A DNA stretch of 64,000 nt from assembly GCA_009760855.2 (NCBI GenBank), contig WPIO01000023.1:1179501-1243500 (forward strand). The letters are read 5' to 3'. The translations under genes and the position numbers were made by a program. The DNA is from Cristatella mucedo. Taxonomy: Eukaryota > Bryozoa > Phylactolaemata > Cristatellidae. Positions within the stretch are counted from its first letter, which is position 1, and every line of letters begins with the position of its first letter. Of this stretch, positions 63,975 through 64,000 are shown in pieces. The notes under the pieces were generated by a model that was not told the origin of the DNA, ran no database searches, and saw only the letters and a list, made by a program, of their open reading frames with translations.

Positions 63975-64000
63975 TTATGCTTTATTTTCACTCGAGCTTG

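Overview
The window reads as animal nuclear DNA. It has spliced genes with GT-AG introns of up to about 4-5 kb, tRNA-derived SINEs, CR1/L2-type LINE fragments, DNA-transposon MITEs, long (CT)n, (GA)n and (CA)n microsatellites, and CpG-rich patches. There are no operons, no bacterial ribosome binding sites and no CRISPR arrays. I cannot place it below Metazoa. The BRD7/BRD9 protein is clearly diverged from the vertebrate sequences I remember, so an invertebrate is the best guess. I saw no LTR element or other virus-like element.

Region 1 (1-22.2 kb) is the 3' part of one plus-strand gene, a BRD7/BRD9-type SWI/SNF (BAF) subunit. I rebuilt 11 exons between 1543 and 21856. Their splice phases all agree, giving about 499 residues from the end of the bromodomain through the DUF3512 region to the stop, with an AATAAA about 295 bp further on. 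The bromodomain exons must lie before the window. The introns hold LINE and SINE fragments, two microsatellites and a 789-bp element with terminal inverted repeats that carries an intact minus-strand ORF ending in a PCNA-binding (PIP-box) motif.

Region 2 (22-31 kb) and region 4 (36-48 kb) are mostly dead repeats: LINE-A (L2/CR1-like, ATT tail), LINE-B (L2/CR1-like, ending near an ATTACAT motif), SINE-A (shares its 3' tail with LINE-A), SINE-B (a second tRNA-derived SINE with a hairpin body) and one pogo/Tigger-like MITE. Region 3 (31.4-35.2 kb) is a CpG-rich block followed by three phase-compatible candidate exons of an unidentified plus-strand gene.

Region 5 (48-60 kb) is GC-rich and mostly unassigned. 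It has a second CpG-rich block (52.8-54.2 kb), two TATA-type core promoters (54344 and 59357), one candidate exon, and a SPIN-like hAT MITE with a perfect 8-bp target duplication (59942-60133). Region 6 (61.1-63.6 kb) is a two-exon gene for an unrecognised protein of about 566 residues. It has three near-identical 52-residue repeats, a 15-unit DDEGE array and an alanine-rich tail. The genes show no common pathway.
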